DNA of 64,000 nucleotides from Diplonema papillatum. Lineage: Eukaryota; Euglenozoa; Diplonemea; Diplonemida; Diplonemidae. Positions 53,682-62,985 of the stretch are shown here, piece after piece. Within the stretch, counting starts at the first letter, position 1; each line of letters opens with the position of its first letter. Under the pieces are notes generated by a model, which saw only the letters and a program-made list of their open reading frames with translations, was not told where the DNA came from and searched no databases. Where the stretch lies: the NCBI GenBank assembly GCA_030068145.1, contig JAPJBO010000027.1, positions 496,001 through 560,000 on the forward strand, given 5' to 3'. Both the position numbers and the translations under genes were made by a program.

Positions 53682-54266
53682 AGGGCTATGATGGCAAGTA
53701 AACGGAAACGTTTCCCGTTTCCGTTTCCGTTTCCATACTTTCAAGGAAACGGCGTTTCCTTATTTGGGAAACGGCTGCTGCAGATTGCAGTGTGTAAGGT
53801 GACCACACCTCGGATGGGCGGGGGAAAAAAAATTTAGGGGTATTTCTCAACGAGCCAGCAAAATAAATTTTATCTGTGCAACCGGTGCTGTCTCCGACGT
53901 AGTCCCGAACTGCGCAGTCAACATCCTGGTGGCAATCAAGCACTCAGATAATTGGGCATGGTGACCACCCCGTTTATTTTCTCGACGGTTCGTATGCATG
54001 ACATTATTTTCGGTTTTGGCTGCAAGTTAACACACCCTGTGCGGGATGTGAGCAGCCTCAGAAGCTGGAGTTAAAAAAGCGGCGCTTTTCGGGTGTGACT
54101 CGGGCGCCCTCTTCAACTCCGACTTCTGGGGCTGGACTTCACCGTGTAGTATCCCCTGGTGGTGTTAGCGTGGTTTGTGGGTAGCCTGCAAAACCAAGAA
54201 GCCGTTTCCGTTTCCATGTTTTGGAAAAAAAGCATGGAAACGCGTTTACTTGCCAACATAGCCTTA
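53682..54266. mobile_element. Non-coding element with 23-bp imperfect TIRs and GGAAACG repeats
   Basis: The left end AGGGCTATGATGGCAAGTAA (continuing ACG) is inverted at the right as TTACTTGCCAACATAGCC followed by TTA. Next to both ends lie GTTTCCGTTTCCGTTTCC-like repeats in opposite orientation. The roughly 585-bp element has no coding region and contains a copy of the hairpin MITE family H near 54045-54150. It inserted just after the broken gene copies. Flanks are C-rich and do not give a clear target duplication. Confidence 0.7.
54045..54150. mobile_element. Hairpin MITE family H, copy 2
   Basis: CCTCAGAAGCTGGAGTTAAA at the left, TCAACTCCGACTTCTGGGGC at the right, and the GACTCGGGCGCC marker between, as in 24845-25012 but shorter. 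Confidence 0.65.
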
Positions 54267-56105
54267 GGGGGTCAAACTAAGGCAAAAAAGTGTCCCATTG
54301 GGGTATTTTTTTTCTAAGGCGAAAAACGCGCGTACACGAGCCCATGACTACATACCCCAGGGCAAACCCCGGAAAAAACATGAAATAAAGACCTGGATGG
54401 TCTCCGCAGGGCTTAAAAGCTGTGCTCGAGCACAAGTAAAAAAAAACGTGCCCGTTTGGTGCCACCGTTTGTCAAAACGCCACCGTTTGTCACGTGGGAA
54501 GACATACGCATTCTTGGAGGGGGCACGGGAGCACACCTCGCGTATTTTTGGTCACCAGGGTCACACAAGATAGCAAGCAGTCGTCTGTGCACCGTTACTC
54601 CTGGCATGCTCTCTTTGCCGGGGGCGAAATGGAAAGCCGCGAGATTGGATGGCTGTAACCATAATTCCCCGGCGATCTTCAACTGGGATGCCCTGATGAG
54701 GGAGCTGGAGCTCGTCTGCTGACGCGAAGGGGGCCGGACGAAGCAGCTTCCGTGGCTTGGCTCAACCAGAGACATGGTTTGAGAAGGGAGTCTTGAAAAC
54801 TCCTGCCTCATCAAGGTCTTCGTCAGCCGGGAAGGTGTCGTCGAAAAGCTTCCGAGCGGTATCAGAGTTGTGTGCAGGCTGAGTAAGATGCAATCCGATA
54901 GGGATTGCTAAGCCGCAGACGGCTGCTCAGAGATGACAGTGTCCCGTGGCATCCTTCTGCGACGTCGTTGGTTGCCGAAGTGGTGGTAAGATGCCCCGTT
55001 TATTCGGACTACTGACTACACTAGCTGGGTCACAGAAGCGACAAACGTCTGGGCGTGAGCTTTGCGCACGTACACAGCAGCACACCTACCTGTGTGTCTA
55101 GGCTTTCCGCCGCGTGAAGCCATGCAGCGATCTTGGAAGCCATTGCGGCAGGCAAGTCCTGATTATGCCAATCTGCGCTAGGCGTTGGCGGGCCTCAGGA
55201 GGGCTTTCTTGCGAAGAGGGTAGTTCGCCGGCTCTTTGTTTCTTTTCCTTCGACGAATCCCTTCAGGAGGCTCAACGCCGACGAAGAAATCATGGCAGAT
55301 GGTAGCCACACACAACACCGGTGCGTTTTCGCGTCGAGAAAACTGGGATCGTTGTAGGGGCTGGAGCTGGGAAGGGCGTCAGAGTCGGGAATGACCAAGG
55401 CGTCGTTCGCAACAGCATTTAAAAGCTGCTCCCTTCGTGCCATTGTTGGAGAACTGGCACGGAGCACCCAACAGTAACCGCGCAAACCGGGTCCCGTTCT
55501 TCTTCCTGTTCCCTCCGATGGGCGTTTCAAAGTGCCTCTATTTTGCATTTTAAGGGGGGCCCTGCCACGTAAGGCACGACGAGGGGGTCTCCTTGACGAA
55601 CGGTGGCACCAAACTGGCACGTTTTTTAAAGATTGCGTTTTGGAGCTCATTGACGAGCTTTTTCGGATTTCTGAGGGCGTTAACCGCAATTTCCGGACGC
55701 TTAGCTACCATACCCTGGGGCTCTTTTTTTTTTATATTTTTTTTAAAGAAGAACAGACGAAGGAAGGAGGAAGTGGAACCATACCGTATGGTTTCAAACC
55801 ACGGAGTCCTGGACTCCTTTCCCACACTTTTTCTGCGAAGCAGACGCACAAAGGGACGGTGCCACGGCATGATTCGGCAGCCGCTGCTAAACGAACATCG
55901 ACGTGGGCGGCATAGAGAAAGAAGAACTACTCTACGGCACCAGAAAGTCCAAAAAACCATGGTAAAGAAAGTAGAAGGAGAAAAAAGAAGTTGTCGACAA
56001 CGAAAGAAAGAAAAGAACAGAAAATAAGACTCTGCATTCCGCGAAGAAGACTTGATGCTAGCATCAAACACATGAGAGGCAAGTAGCGCCTGAACACGAA
56101 ACTAA
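54267..56105. other. Intergenic DNA, no gene recognised
   Basis: An inverted pair (CGTGCCCGTTTGGTGCCACC near 54450 and GGTGGCACCAAACTGGCACG near 55602) spans about 1.15 kb and may mark a decayed element. No gene is supported. Confidence 0.45.
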
Positions 56106-56109
56106 GATT

Positions 56110-56191
56110 TTCCCCCCTGGAGCAAAGCGGACCGCGTGCGCGCGGTGGCAGGCCTCCTGCGCCTCAAGCTGCGCAGCCAGAACGAGCCAGA
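56110..56191 (+). pseudogene. Third fragment copy of the 56192-58021 gene
   Basis: GGAGCAAAGCGGACCGCGTG through AGCCAGAACGAGCC repeats the block at 56627-56696 of the gene itself. It sits directly before the first ATG of the long frame, so the annotated 5' end of that gene has itself been rearranged. Confidence 0.8.
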
Positions 56192-58021
56192 ATGAGCGCG
56201 TTGGACAAGCTGGCGGCACAGCAAGGGCTGGGAAGCTGCATGAGAGGAGAGAGGGTGTGCCCGACGACGTCGCTGTCGTTCATGGGCATCACGGGGATAT
56301 CGGGTATACGGCCCAGGCCACGCTTTCGCGAGGCACACACGGGGACGATACTTGATGAACAAGTGAAAGGAAGCGATGTAGGGACGCAGTGCCCGCCATA
56401 TGGCGGCCTTCTCTCAAGTGTTTCCCGTCATAAGCCAGTTTTAAAACCATCAATCCAGAAGGAAGGGAAGGGGAGGAGGGTGCGGGCATATCACCGCAAA
56501 ATGTCGCGAGCGCTCTCGGTGGGGAGCTTTCTGCGGAGGCTGGACGGCTTCCGGCACGGGAACGGCGCGCCGCCGGCGAAGGCCTTCGCGGACAGCGTGA
56601 AGGCGATCTCCATCATGCGGGGGCATTGGAGCAAAGCGGACCGCGTGCGCGCGGTGGCGGGCCTCCTGCGCCTCAAGCTGCGCAGCCAGAACGAGCCCGA
56701 CAGCGCCACCCGCGCGGCGCTGGACAGACTGTTCGTGCAGAGCCAGTCCACCTTCAAGTACAGCGCCGAGGCTCGAATCCTGTCACTGAGCGAACCCGTT
56801 GCGAAACCACCCCAACCCGCTACGAATCGAGCGCAAAGCAACGCGAAACAACCCGCCAACGATGCAGTACAACCCGCCGCCGGAAACACCGCACACGCCC
56901 GTGCTCCGGCACCTCTATCCCCCGGCCCGCCAACACTCCGTTCCGAGAGGCCCCCCCAGATCTCGGTGAGCGAGCCGATGATTGCGCAAGTGGCGGAGGC
57001 GATCGAGCGAACCGCCACCGACTCCGGCGGACCGAGCCCCGCGCCCGGGCGGCGGCCCGCGCCGGGGCGGGCGCCCGCGAAAAAGGCCGGCAGGCCGCTG
57101 GACCTGCCGCCGGGGCTTCCGCCCGCGACCGCGGCGCTCCTCGAGCTTTTTGCGGAATCGGCCTTCGGCCGCGCGCCGGCCGCCCCGGCGCTGGCTGCGG
57201 CCCAGCGGGGGCTCGCGGCCAACGCCGCGGAGCACCCCGTCGATGTTATTTCGACGACTCTCTTCCTCCTCTATGCCCACGGGCACCCGTGGCCTTACAG
57301 CCATCCCGACACGTCCGTGCTGGCGTCCTGTCTCGCCGAGGTGGTTGACTTCCAGTGCGGGTTTCCTGAGATCGATCGGTTGGCCGCGTTGGCGCCGGAG
57401 GAGTCGCTCGACGCGTTTTTGCGGCTGAGAGACCCACAGGGCAGCGCGCGGCTGCCGGTGCTGTTCTGGCTGCAGTTCTGGCGGCGGGGCGACGGCCTCG
57501 GCCCGGACGAGGGGGCGGGGGCGGCGGGCCGCGGGGACGCGGTCCGAGCGAAGTGGTGCGAGGTGTGGCAGCTGCCGGTGGACCCGGCGGTGCCTTGGCT
57601 GGCGCCCGCCGGCGATTTTTCGGCTTGCCCGATGTCCCGGCTGCTGCTCGGTGCGCTGCGGGGCCCGGAGCTTTCGGCCCGGTTCCGAGCGGTGCTCGCG
57701 GACAACCTGCGGAGGTACGGCCTCCCGGAACCGGGGTACGCCCCTGTGCTCTCGCGGCCGGTGTTCCCGTTTCTGTTTCCGTCGGTGCGGGCGTGCGTCG
57801 TGCTGCCGGACGCGCCGCGGCACCTGCTTCCGGCGCTGGCCGCGCCGGGGACCTGCTCCGTCCTGTACGTCTCCCTCGCGGCCGAGCCGCCGCGCGGGAC
57901 GCCCCGGTCGAGCATGGTGGACGTCGTCTTCCTCAACGACCCGGCCACCGAGCGGCCCGTCAAATTCCACCTCCACTTCTTCGCCGCCCATGGCTCCGCC
58001 GAGCCGGAGCGTGCCCGCTGA
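56192..58021 (+). CDS. Unrecognised GC-rich gene, up to 609 aa
   Basis: A single open frame. The first ATG is 56192, but a better start may be the in-frame ATG at 56501 (MSRALSVGSFLRRLDGF), giving 506 residues. The first 100 codons look less like the rest and follow a duplicated fragment. From residue 104 there is a basic helical segment (LRLKLRSQNEPDSATRAALD), then a long Pro/Ala/Arg-rich linker (about 200-310). The C-terminal 300 residues look globular, rich in Leu, Ala and Trp (for example LPVLFWLQFWRR), and end KFHLHFFAAHG. No signal peptide or membrane span. I recognise no family. Third codon positions are strongly G/C, which makes long antisense frames by chance. Broken copies of its N-terminal part lie at 53230-53665 and 56110-56191. 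Confidence 0.6.
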   Translation: MSALDKLAAQQGLGSCMRGERVCPTTSLSFMGITGISGIRPRPRFREAHTGTILDEQVKGSDVGTQCPPYGGLLSSVSRHKPVLKPSIQKEGKGRRVRAYHRKMSRALSVGSFLRRLDGFRHGNGAPPAKAFADSVKAISIMRGHWSKADRVRAVAGLLRLKLRSQNEPDSATRAALDRLFVQSQSTFKYSAEARILSLSEPVAKPPQPATNRAQSNAKQPANDAVQPAAGNTAHARAPAPLSPGPPTLRSERPPQISVSEPMIAQVAEAIERTATDSGGPSPAPGRRPAPGRAPAKKAGRPLDLPPGLPPATAALLELFAESAFGRAPAAPALAAAQRGLAANAAEHPVDVISTTLFLLYAHGHPWPYSHPDTSVLASCLAEVVDFQCGFPEIDRLAALAPEESLDAFLRLRDPQGSARLPVLFWLQFWRRGDGLGPDEGAGAAGRGDAVRAKWCEVWQLPVDPAVPWLAPAGDFSACPMSRLLLGALRGPELSARFRAVLADNLRRYGLPEPGYAPVLSRPVFPFLFPSVRACVVLPDAPRHLLPALAAPGTCSVLYVSLAAEPPRGTPRSSMVDVVFLNDPATERPVKFHLHFFAAHGSAEPERAR

Positions 58022-58909
58022 GCGTTTTCGTGCTGAACGTGCGCAGATCCTGCAGTGAGTCACAAAACTCGAGGTTATTCAACTGCTGGCAGCATGTTGA
58101 ACGTACGTACATCCACATTGCGTGTTAAGCTCCAGTTCGAGATCCTGACCGAGAATCAGTCTCGAGGGTTTCTTCACTGCAAAAACGTCAGGCGCGTGCA
58201 GAAGTGCTTTGTGAGTAGCCTTCGATGTGGGTGGAGTTTGTTTGCGGCAAAGGTTGTACCTGTTGCCTTGCCTCGCATTGTGGCTCAGTTTAATGCGGCA
58301 CATTGGACAGGTCGCAGAGGAAGAATGGCACTTTGCGTCTTCGAATCGTCAAGTCGAGTCATCTGTTCGTTCAAGGTGTGAGAACCGCGCGCTACAGCTC
58401 TATTGAGAGCTGGGCTTTGCTTCAGACGGAGAAAACAGGCTCTCTTTCAGTCATTCGTTCTTGCTTAGGTGGATCTTGTGTCACGTGCATCGCACCTGTC
58501 GTCTCATTCAGAGCTCCCCGTTTCCCCCGTTACAACGTTTTTGGCGGCATAAGCGTACCACTTCCGGCCCTAGCGCACATGGGCAGTAGCTCGGCACTTG
58601 GAAAGTGTGCCACGTGCGAGAAATGTAGGCAGGCAAGAAAGATCGTCGGAGTGTCTGAACTGGCCTTCGACCTTTGTTGTACCTCGCGGGCCAATGGAGT
58701 GTTCTATTCGTCCTGTGGGGGCTGTTCGTATATTGACAGACCTGCATCTCCTGCAAGCAACACTCTTCCTCCTCGATTAGGTCCGGTTGACACATTTCAG
58801 GCAGTGAACGGCCTTGCCGGAACACCCTGTAGTTGGATGAAATCTGAGTTAAGAATTGGCAAAGTTGACACAAAGGAGGGCCGCGAAAGTAGTAAACCCG
58901 CAACGCCGT
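58022..58909. other. Spacer between two unrecognised genes
   Basis: AT-richer than its neighbours. The open frame from 58303 runs into the next gene in another frame and resembles no family; I do not support it. Confidence 0.4.
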
Positions 58910-59494
58910 ATGGATGCCGTCGAGGAGGACCTTGCCAGGGCGGTGCGCGCCAAGGCGAAGCTCGCGGCGGTCGAGGCAGAGGAAAAGAGGCTCCGCGCCG
59001 AGATCGGCTGCCGCGCATCCGCCCTCGAGGCGAGGAAGCGGCAGCGGAGGTCGGTCGCTTCGCTTGCAACCTTCAGCGCGGTGCAGGCGCCCGACCCCGG
59101 GACGGACCTGATGCTCTTCGCGAAGCATGTCCGCGAAACGGCCGCCGCGATGGAGGTCAAAATGGGCGAGCTCGAGGAGTCCGTTCACAAGAAGTGCTTG
59201 CTTCTCGAGCGCCGGTGCTTGAACGTCTTCGAGGCGATGAATCGTCACCTGCAGCTCTCGCGCAAGCGCCAGCAGACGCTGCCCGTGATCGTGCCCAGCG
59301 TACCCAGGCTGGCACCAAGGTTCGCACGGATGCATCAGCTGGGCGCATCTCTCGATGAGGCAGCCCGCACGGCCGCGAAGGCGAAGCACTCCCTTCACAT
59401 GCTATTATGCAGCCGCATCGCTCAGGCCCTGCCTGCCCCAGTGGCCAGTGCGGAAGAAGTGTTGGCATCACCCCCCAGCAGCAAGCAACAATAG
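58910..59494 (+). CDS. Predicted coiled-coil protein, 194 aa
   Basis: From the ATG at 58910 the protein begins MDAVEEDLARAVRAKAKL and continues as an Ala/Glu/Arg/Lys-rich helix to about residue 45, typical of a coiled coil. A second long helical region spans about 70-130 (ETAAAMEVKMGELEESV, then HKKCLLLERRCLNVFEAM). The C-terminal part contains a Pro/Val stretch and a further Ala/Lys-rich helix. The frame is open a little upstream but has no earlier ATG. Codon use matches the neighbouring genes. No family recognised; a structural or scaffold role would be a guess. Confidence 0.55.
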   Translation: MDAVEEDLARAVRAKAKLAAVEAEEKRLRAEIGCRASALEARKRQRRSVASLATFSAVQAPDPGTDLMLFAKHVRETAAAMEVKMGELEESVHKKCLLLERRCLNVFEAMNRHLQLSRKRQQTLPVIVPSVPRLAPRFARMHQLGASLDEAARTAAKAKHSLHMLLCSRIAQALPAPVASAEEVLASPPSSKQQ

Positions 59495-60708
59495 GATTGA
59501 GTGAAACTCTCAACAGGCTACTGCACAAGCCGTCCTATACCATCTCTCATGCCTCAGTTTGTCGTTTAATCAAGACAAGCATGGCTCGGGTCGTCATCGA
59601 TGATCCGCCCACTGCGGTCCCCGTGCAACCAGCAAATGCGCCTGCGGCACAGGACCGAGCTCGACGTTGACTCGTCCCTTTCTTTTAAAAGTTCTCGTGC
59701 GGCACCGCCGACAGACGTTATCCTTCCAGTCTCGTTGTGGATGCGTAAAGATGAACACAGATCGCGAAAAGTGGAGTACTTGCTATCACAAGGACATACA
59801 AAGCTGGCCCCGGCCCGAGGCCTTACTCAGGCCCCCGAAGCGCAACACACCTTGGACGTGGTGCGGATTGGCGCAAAGCGTTCCAAAGTAGTTGCGATGG
59901 AACGGGTTGTTTTGAAAACAACTTTGAACAGTTTGATGAACACTTACCCAGGCACGGGACTTACCCTGCCGAGGCGTCGAGAACCGCAAGCAAAGTATCG
60001 GGAATCCGACTGCACAGGTATACACCCACCTGCTGGGCTGCGGCGGTGGGCTCCCGAATAGACATGTGCTTCCTGAACGCAGTAGCAGCACAGACCGTGG
60101 TGACCGTCCAAACCGCGAAAGCGGGAGAGTACGACATACCGACCCACTGCCCAATCTTTGTCACACTCAACATACCGGCTTTCACGCCGCCCAAACTCCA
60201 CCACCGGATACCCGCCCCTTTCCCGAGGAGAGTGCCAGTGCAGCAGGACTTCACAATTTCTTTCAGCAGGAGGGGTTCGGGGCAGGAGAGGCGGGGTGGA
60301 AATCGACGATAAGAGCTAAGAAGACTCTCCGTATCGCCCGATCTGTCGAATCGCAGCTATCGCGTGGGAGCCCACGTGTTCTGGGGTTCGATCCAGTGGA
60401 TCAGTGAGCAAAGATCGCGCGTTGCCTCGCCGTTGAGGTTTCCACTTGCACCCCCGCAACGTGCGGTGTCTTAGGGCTGCCAAGCAGAAGCCAGAATCGT
60501 GTTTGAACGAACGGTGACGGTGTAGCGAAATCGCCTCAAGTTTGGGTCGGCTGTTATTGCAAGACACCCTGCTTACCGGGGAGGGGGCTTCCGCTCCGTT
60601 TATCGGTCGTCAGCCAGTAAACGCAGTGGGTCCCATCCGATTCTGTACACCCTACTCCGCCGCTCGCAGCTGCGAAGCGACGAATTTTGCAGGCCGAGGT
60701 TGAGTTGG
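59495..60708. other. Intergenic DNA, no gene recognised
   Basis: Short frames only. GAATTTTGCAG at 60680-60690 is a good splice-acceptor match just before the next gene, so an upstream exon may lie here unseen. Confidence 0.4.
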
Positions 60709-61425
60709 ATGTTTTCGCATGCCTTGCGCAGCCCACGACGCAGAGGGGAACGGGGGCACTCCGAGCACCGGCAAGTGGACGGCTCGCCGCAGAGCGAGCC
60801 GAGCGGCGCGGGGACCCCGCGACGGGCGAGCAGAACCGACCCGAGGCTCTACGCGACGCCCGAAGGAGCGCGGGGGAGCTACCACAGCGCAGGGGTGCCC
60901 AAAGCCGCGTCGCCCGGGCGCGGGTATTCGGCGGGGCCGCCCAGCATGCGCGAGCGGGGCCTGCACAACAACAAAGCCGGGGGCGTGCTGTTCCGCAGGG
61001 ACTCTTCGCCGCTCAGCGTCTCTCCCGCGTCGTCCCGCAGGGCGAAGGGCCGAGACCCGGTGCTGTACAACCTGCCGCCTTACCTGCAGGCGCACAACTT
61101 CTCGGCGACGCCGCATGCCGCGCGGCGGCCGCCGCCGCCGGCCGCCGCTGTCGAGCGGTCGATCGCTTTCTACGAGGAGCTGGTGTCCGACGTCAAGTGC
61201 TTGACGCCCATCAACGAGAGGACCCTCGGCCGCTTCCACATCCCGCTCGAGGGGCTCGACGTGCCGGAGTTGATGGGGCACCTCGCCGCCGTGCACAGCG
61301 AGATGCAGACTTGCGATGAAAGGGACTTCCTCAGCCTGATGCTGTGCGCTCAGAACATTGTTCTCACCCTTTCGGCAGCTTTGTACAAAGACATAAAAAT
61401 GCGTGAGCTCAGAGTGCGGTCTTGA
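60709..61425 (+). CDS. Unrecognised gene, 238 aa or 3' exon of a longer one
   Basis: From the first in-frame ATG the product has an Arg/Ser/Pro/Gly-rich, probably disordered N-terminal half (about 1-110). A compact helical C-terminal half includes SIAFYEELVSDVKCL, LEGLDVPELMGHLAAVHSEM and FLSLMLCAQNIVLTLSAALY. There is no membrane span by usual criteria, although the last helix is quite hydrophobic. No family recognised. A splice-acceptor-like TTTTGCAG at 60683-60690 suggests a possible upstream exon. The C-terminal half is duplicated just downstream in broken and partly inverted form (61614-62113), with mostly silent or conservative changes, which supports this frame as the real one. Confidence 0.55.
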   Translation: MFSHALRSPRRRGERGHSEHRQVDGSPQSEPSGAGTPRRASRTDPRLYATPEGARGSYHSAGVPKAASPGRGYSAGPPSMRERGLHNNKAGGVLFRRDSSPLSVSPASSRRAKGRDPVLYNLPPYLQAHNFSATPHAARRPPPPAAAVERSIAFYEELVSDVKCLTPINERTLGRFHIPLEGLDVPELMGHLAAVHSEMQTCDERDFLSLMLCAQNIVLTLSAALYKDIKMRELRVRS

Positions 61426-61462
61426 GGCGTTCTATCAGTCCAGTGCTTCGGGGTGTGTGCTC

Positions 61463-61885
61463 TCGAAGTGCGCAACTTTCACGGGCTCGGCCTGTCGCAG
61501 CACGAAGTGAAAGGTGTTTCTGGAGAAGCACAAACGGATAGTTGTACACTTCTGGAGAAGCATGGGCACGTGATTCTCGAATCTACCAACAACCGCGTGT
61601 TTTTTTAACGCAAGCTTGCGGGACCCGGTGCTGTACAATCTGCCGCCTTCCCTGCAGGCGCACAACTTCTCGGCAACGCCGCGTGCGGCACGTCGGCTGC
61701 CATGTCGAGCGATCGCTTTCTACGAGGAGCTGGTGTCCGACGTCAAGTGCTTGACGCCCATCAACGAGAGGACCCTCGGCCGCTTCCACATCCCGCTTCC
61801 ACATCCCCCTCCAGAAGTGTACAACTATCCGTTTGTGCTTCTCCAGAAACACCCTTTCACTTCGTGCCGCTCTAGAAGTGCGCAA
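61463..61885. repeat. Inverted repeat arms around a gene fragment
   Basis: GGTGTTTCTGGAGAAGCACA, AACGGATAGTTGTACACTTC and flanking words at about 61464-61563 return inverted at about 61803-61885 (GAAGTGTACAACTATCCGTT, TGTGCTTCTCCAGAAACACC). They enclose the fragment copy at 61614-61796. Confidence 0.8.
61614..61796 (+). pseudogene. Direct partial copy of the 60709-61425 gene
   Basis: Corresponds to 61052-61246 of the gene, with a small deletion in the Pro/Ala tract. It keeps the reading frame for AIAFYEELVSDVKCLTPINE. It has no start region, ends abruptly in a repeated CTTCCACATCCC, and is followed by inverted spacer sequence. Confidence 0.85.
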
Positions 61886-61911
61886 CTATCAGTTCAGTGG
61901 CGAGACGGGTT

Positions 61912-62113
61912 GACCCCGTCTAACAACGCCTCAAGATCGCACTCTGAGCTCACGCATTTTTATGCCTTTGTACAAAGCTGCCAAAAGGGTGAGAACAATG
62001 TTCCGAGCGCACAGCATCAGGCTGAGGAAGTCCCTTTCATCGCAAGTCTGCATCTCGCTGTGCACGGCGGCGAGGTGCCCCATCAACTCCGGCACGTCGA
62101 GCCCCTCGTGCGG
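61912..62113 (-). pseudogene. Inverted copy of the 3' end of the 60709-61425 gene
   Basis: The minus strand from 62106 down to 61935 encodes EGLDVPELMGHLAAVHSEMQ and the rest of the C-terminus with only a few substitutions, including the stop. It lacks the rest of the gene. With 61614-61796 it shows a duplication whose second half was inverted. Confidence 0.88.
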
Positions 62114-62985
62114 TGCTTTGTTAAAGGCCTGCGATTCAAAGTCCATTGCAAACACAGAGTTCGAAGGGGCTGAGTCTCGCTTGAAAGAAAGCCCTGTCCC
62201 TGCTGTTTACCTCGTGCACGGTGAAGTCGAGCCTCAGAAACTGGTGTGCCCGAGTCGCCTGCTTGTTAACTTCAGTTTAAACTCCAGTTTCTTAAGCTGG
62301 ACTGCACTGTGTAGGATTGTTGCACAAGTCGGACAAGTCGAAACACGACGCATCGATCACGCAAGCGATACCCGACTCACTATGCAAGCTGCAGGGTGCC
62401 TGCTGCAACGCGATACCATGCTAGAAAGCAGTGTCCCCCGTGTCTGCCGGCGAAGCACTAAGCGACGGCTTTTGTTGTTTCTACGTTCAAACGTCACTCT
62501 AGCTCAACCTTGCTCACCATGTACCTCTTCCGCTGCGACGGTTCGTAGCCATTCCTGTTGATACCACTACCAGCTCGTCCGTTCCAGCAATCTGCCAAGT
62601 TCCGTTATATCCCACTTTCCACGCCTGCTGTAACGCGGCCGCGGCGCTTCAGGCGGGTTTCCCGCGTCGCAGGCTTCCTAAAACTCCTCGGAGAGAGATG
62701 GTTCCAGCACTACAACTCTCTGTGCTAGAAGAAGAGGTAGCGCGGTAGCGGTGACTACCCCCGCCGTTGTCCCTCCAGGGGAGCCGCCCAGATCTAGCTA
62801 TGCCGACGAAGTCATCCGACGGCATCAAACTGAGAACGGCACTGTGTCAGAAACCTTGGGCTTCGTCTTGCAGGTCCACATCCTCTCAGGCATCAGCAAG
62901 AAAGAAAGGAAGGAAAGGTGGGGTAAGTCGTGGACGAAGCGCGCGCGGGCGGAAAGGCGGCGGCCGGGAATAGCAAGCAGCAAAG
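62114..62985. other. Intergenic DNA with a decayed hairpin MITE
   Basis: 62225-62316 resembles hairpin MITE family H (GAGCCTCAGAAACTGG, GCCCGAGTCGCC, TAAACTCCAGTTTCTTAAGC). The remainder has no supported gene and presumably holds the promoter of the gene at 62986. Confidence 0.45.

Noticed and set aside
56915-58063. 382-codon minus-strand frame opposite the unknown gene
   Set aside because: Arg/Gly/Pro-rich composition is what the antisense of a GC-rich gene gives; no domain is seen.
58303-59358. 351-codon frame overlapping the coiled-coil gene
   Set aside because: Its second half is the coiled-coil gene read in a wrong frame, giving Gly/Arg-rich sequence, and its first half resembles nothing.
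60370-60405. RNA polymerase III B box (GGGGTTCGATCC)
   Set aside because: No A box at tRNA spacing and no cloverleaf; likely chance.
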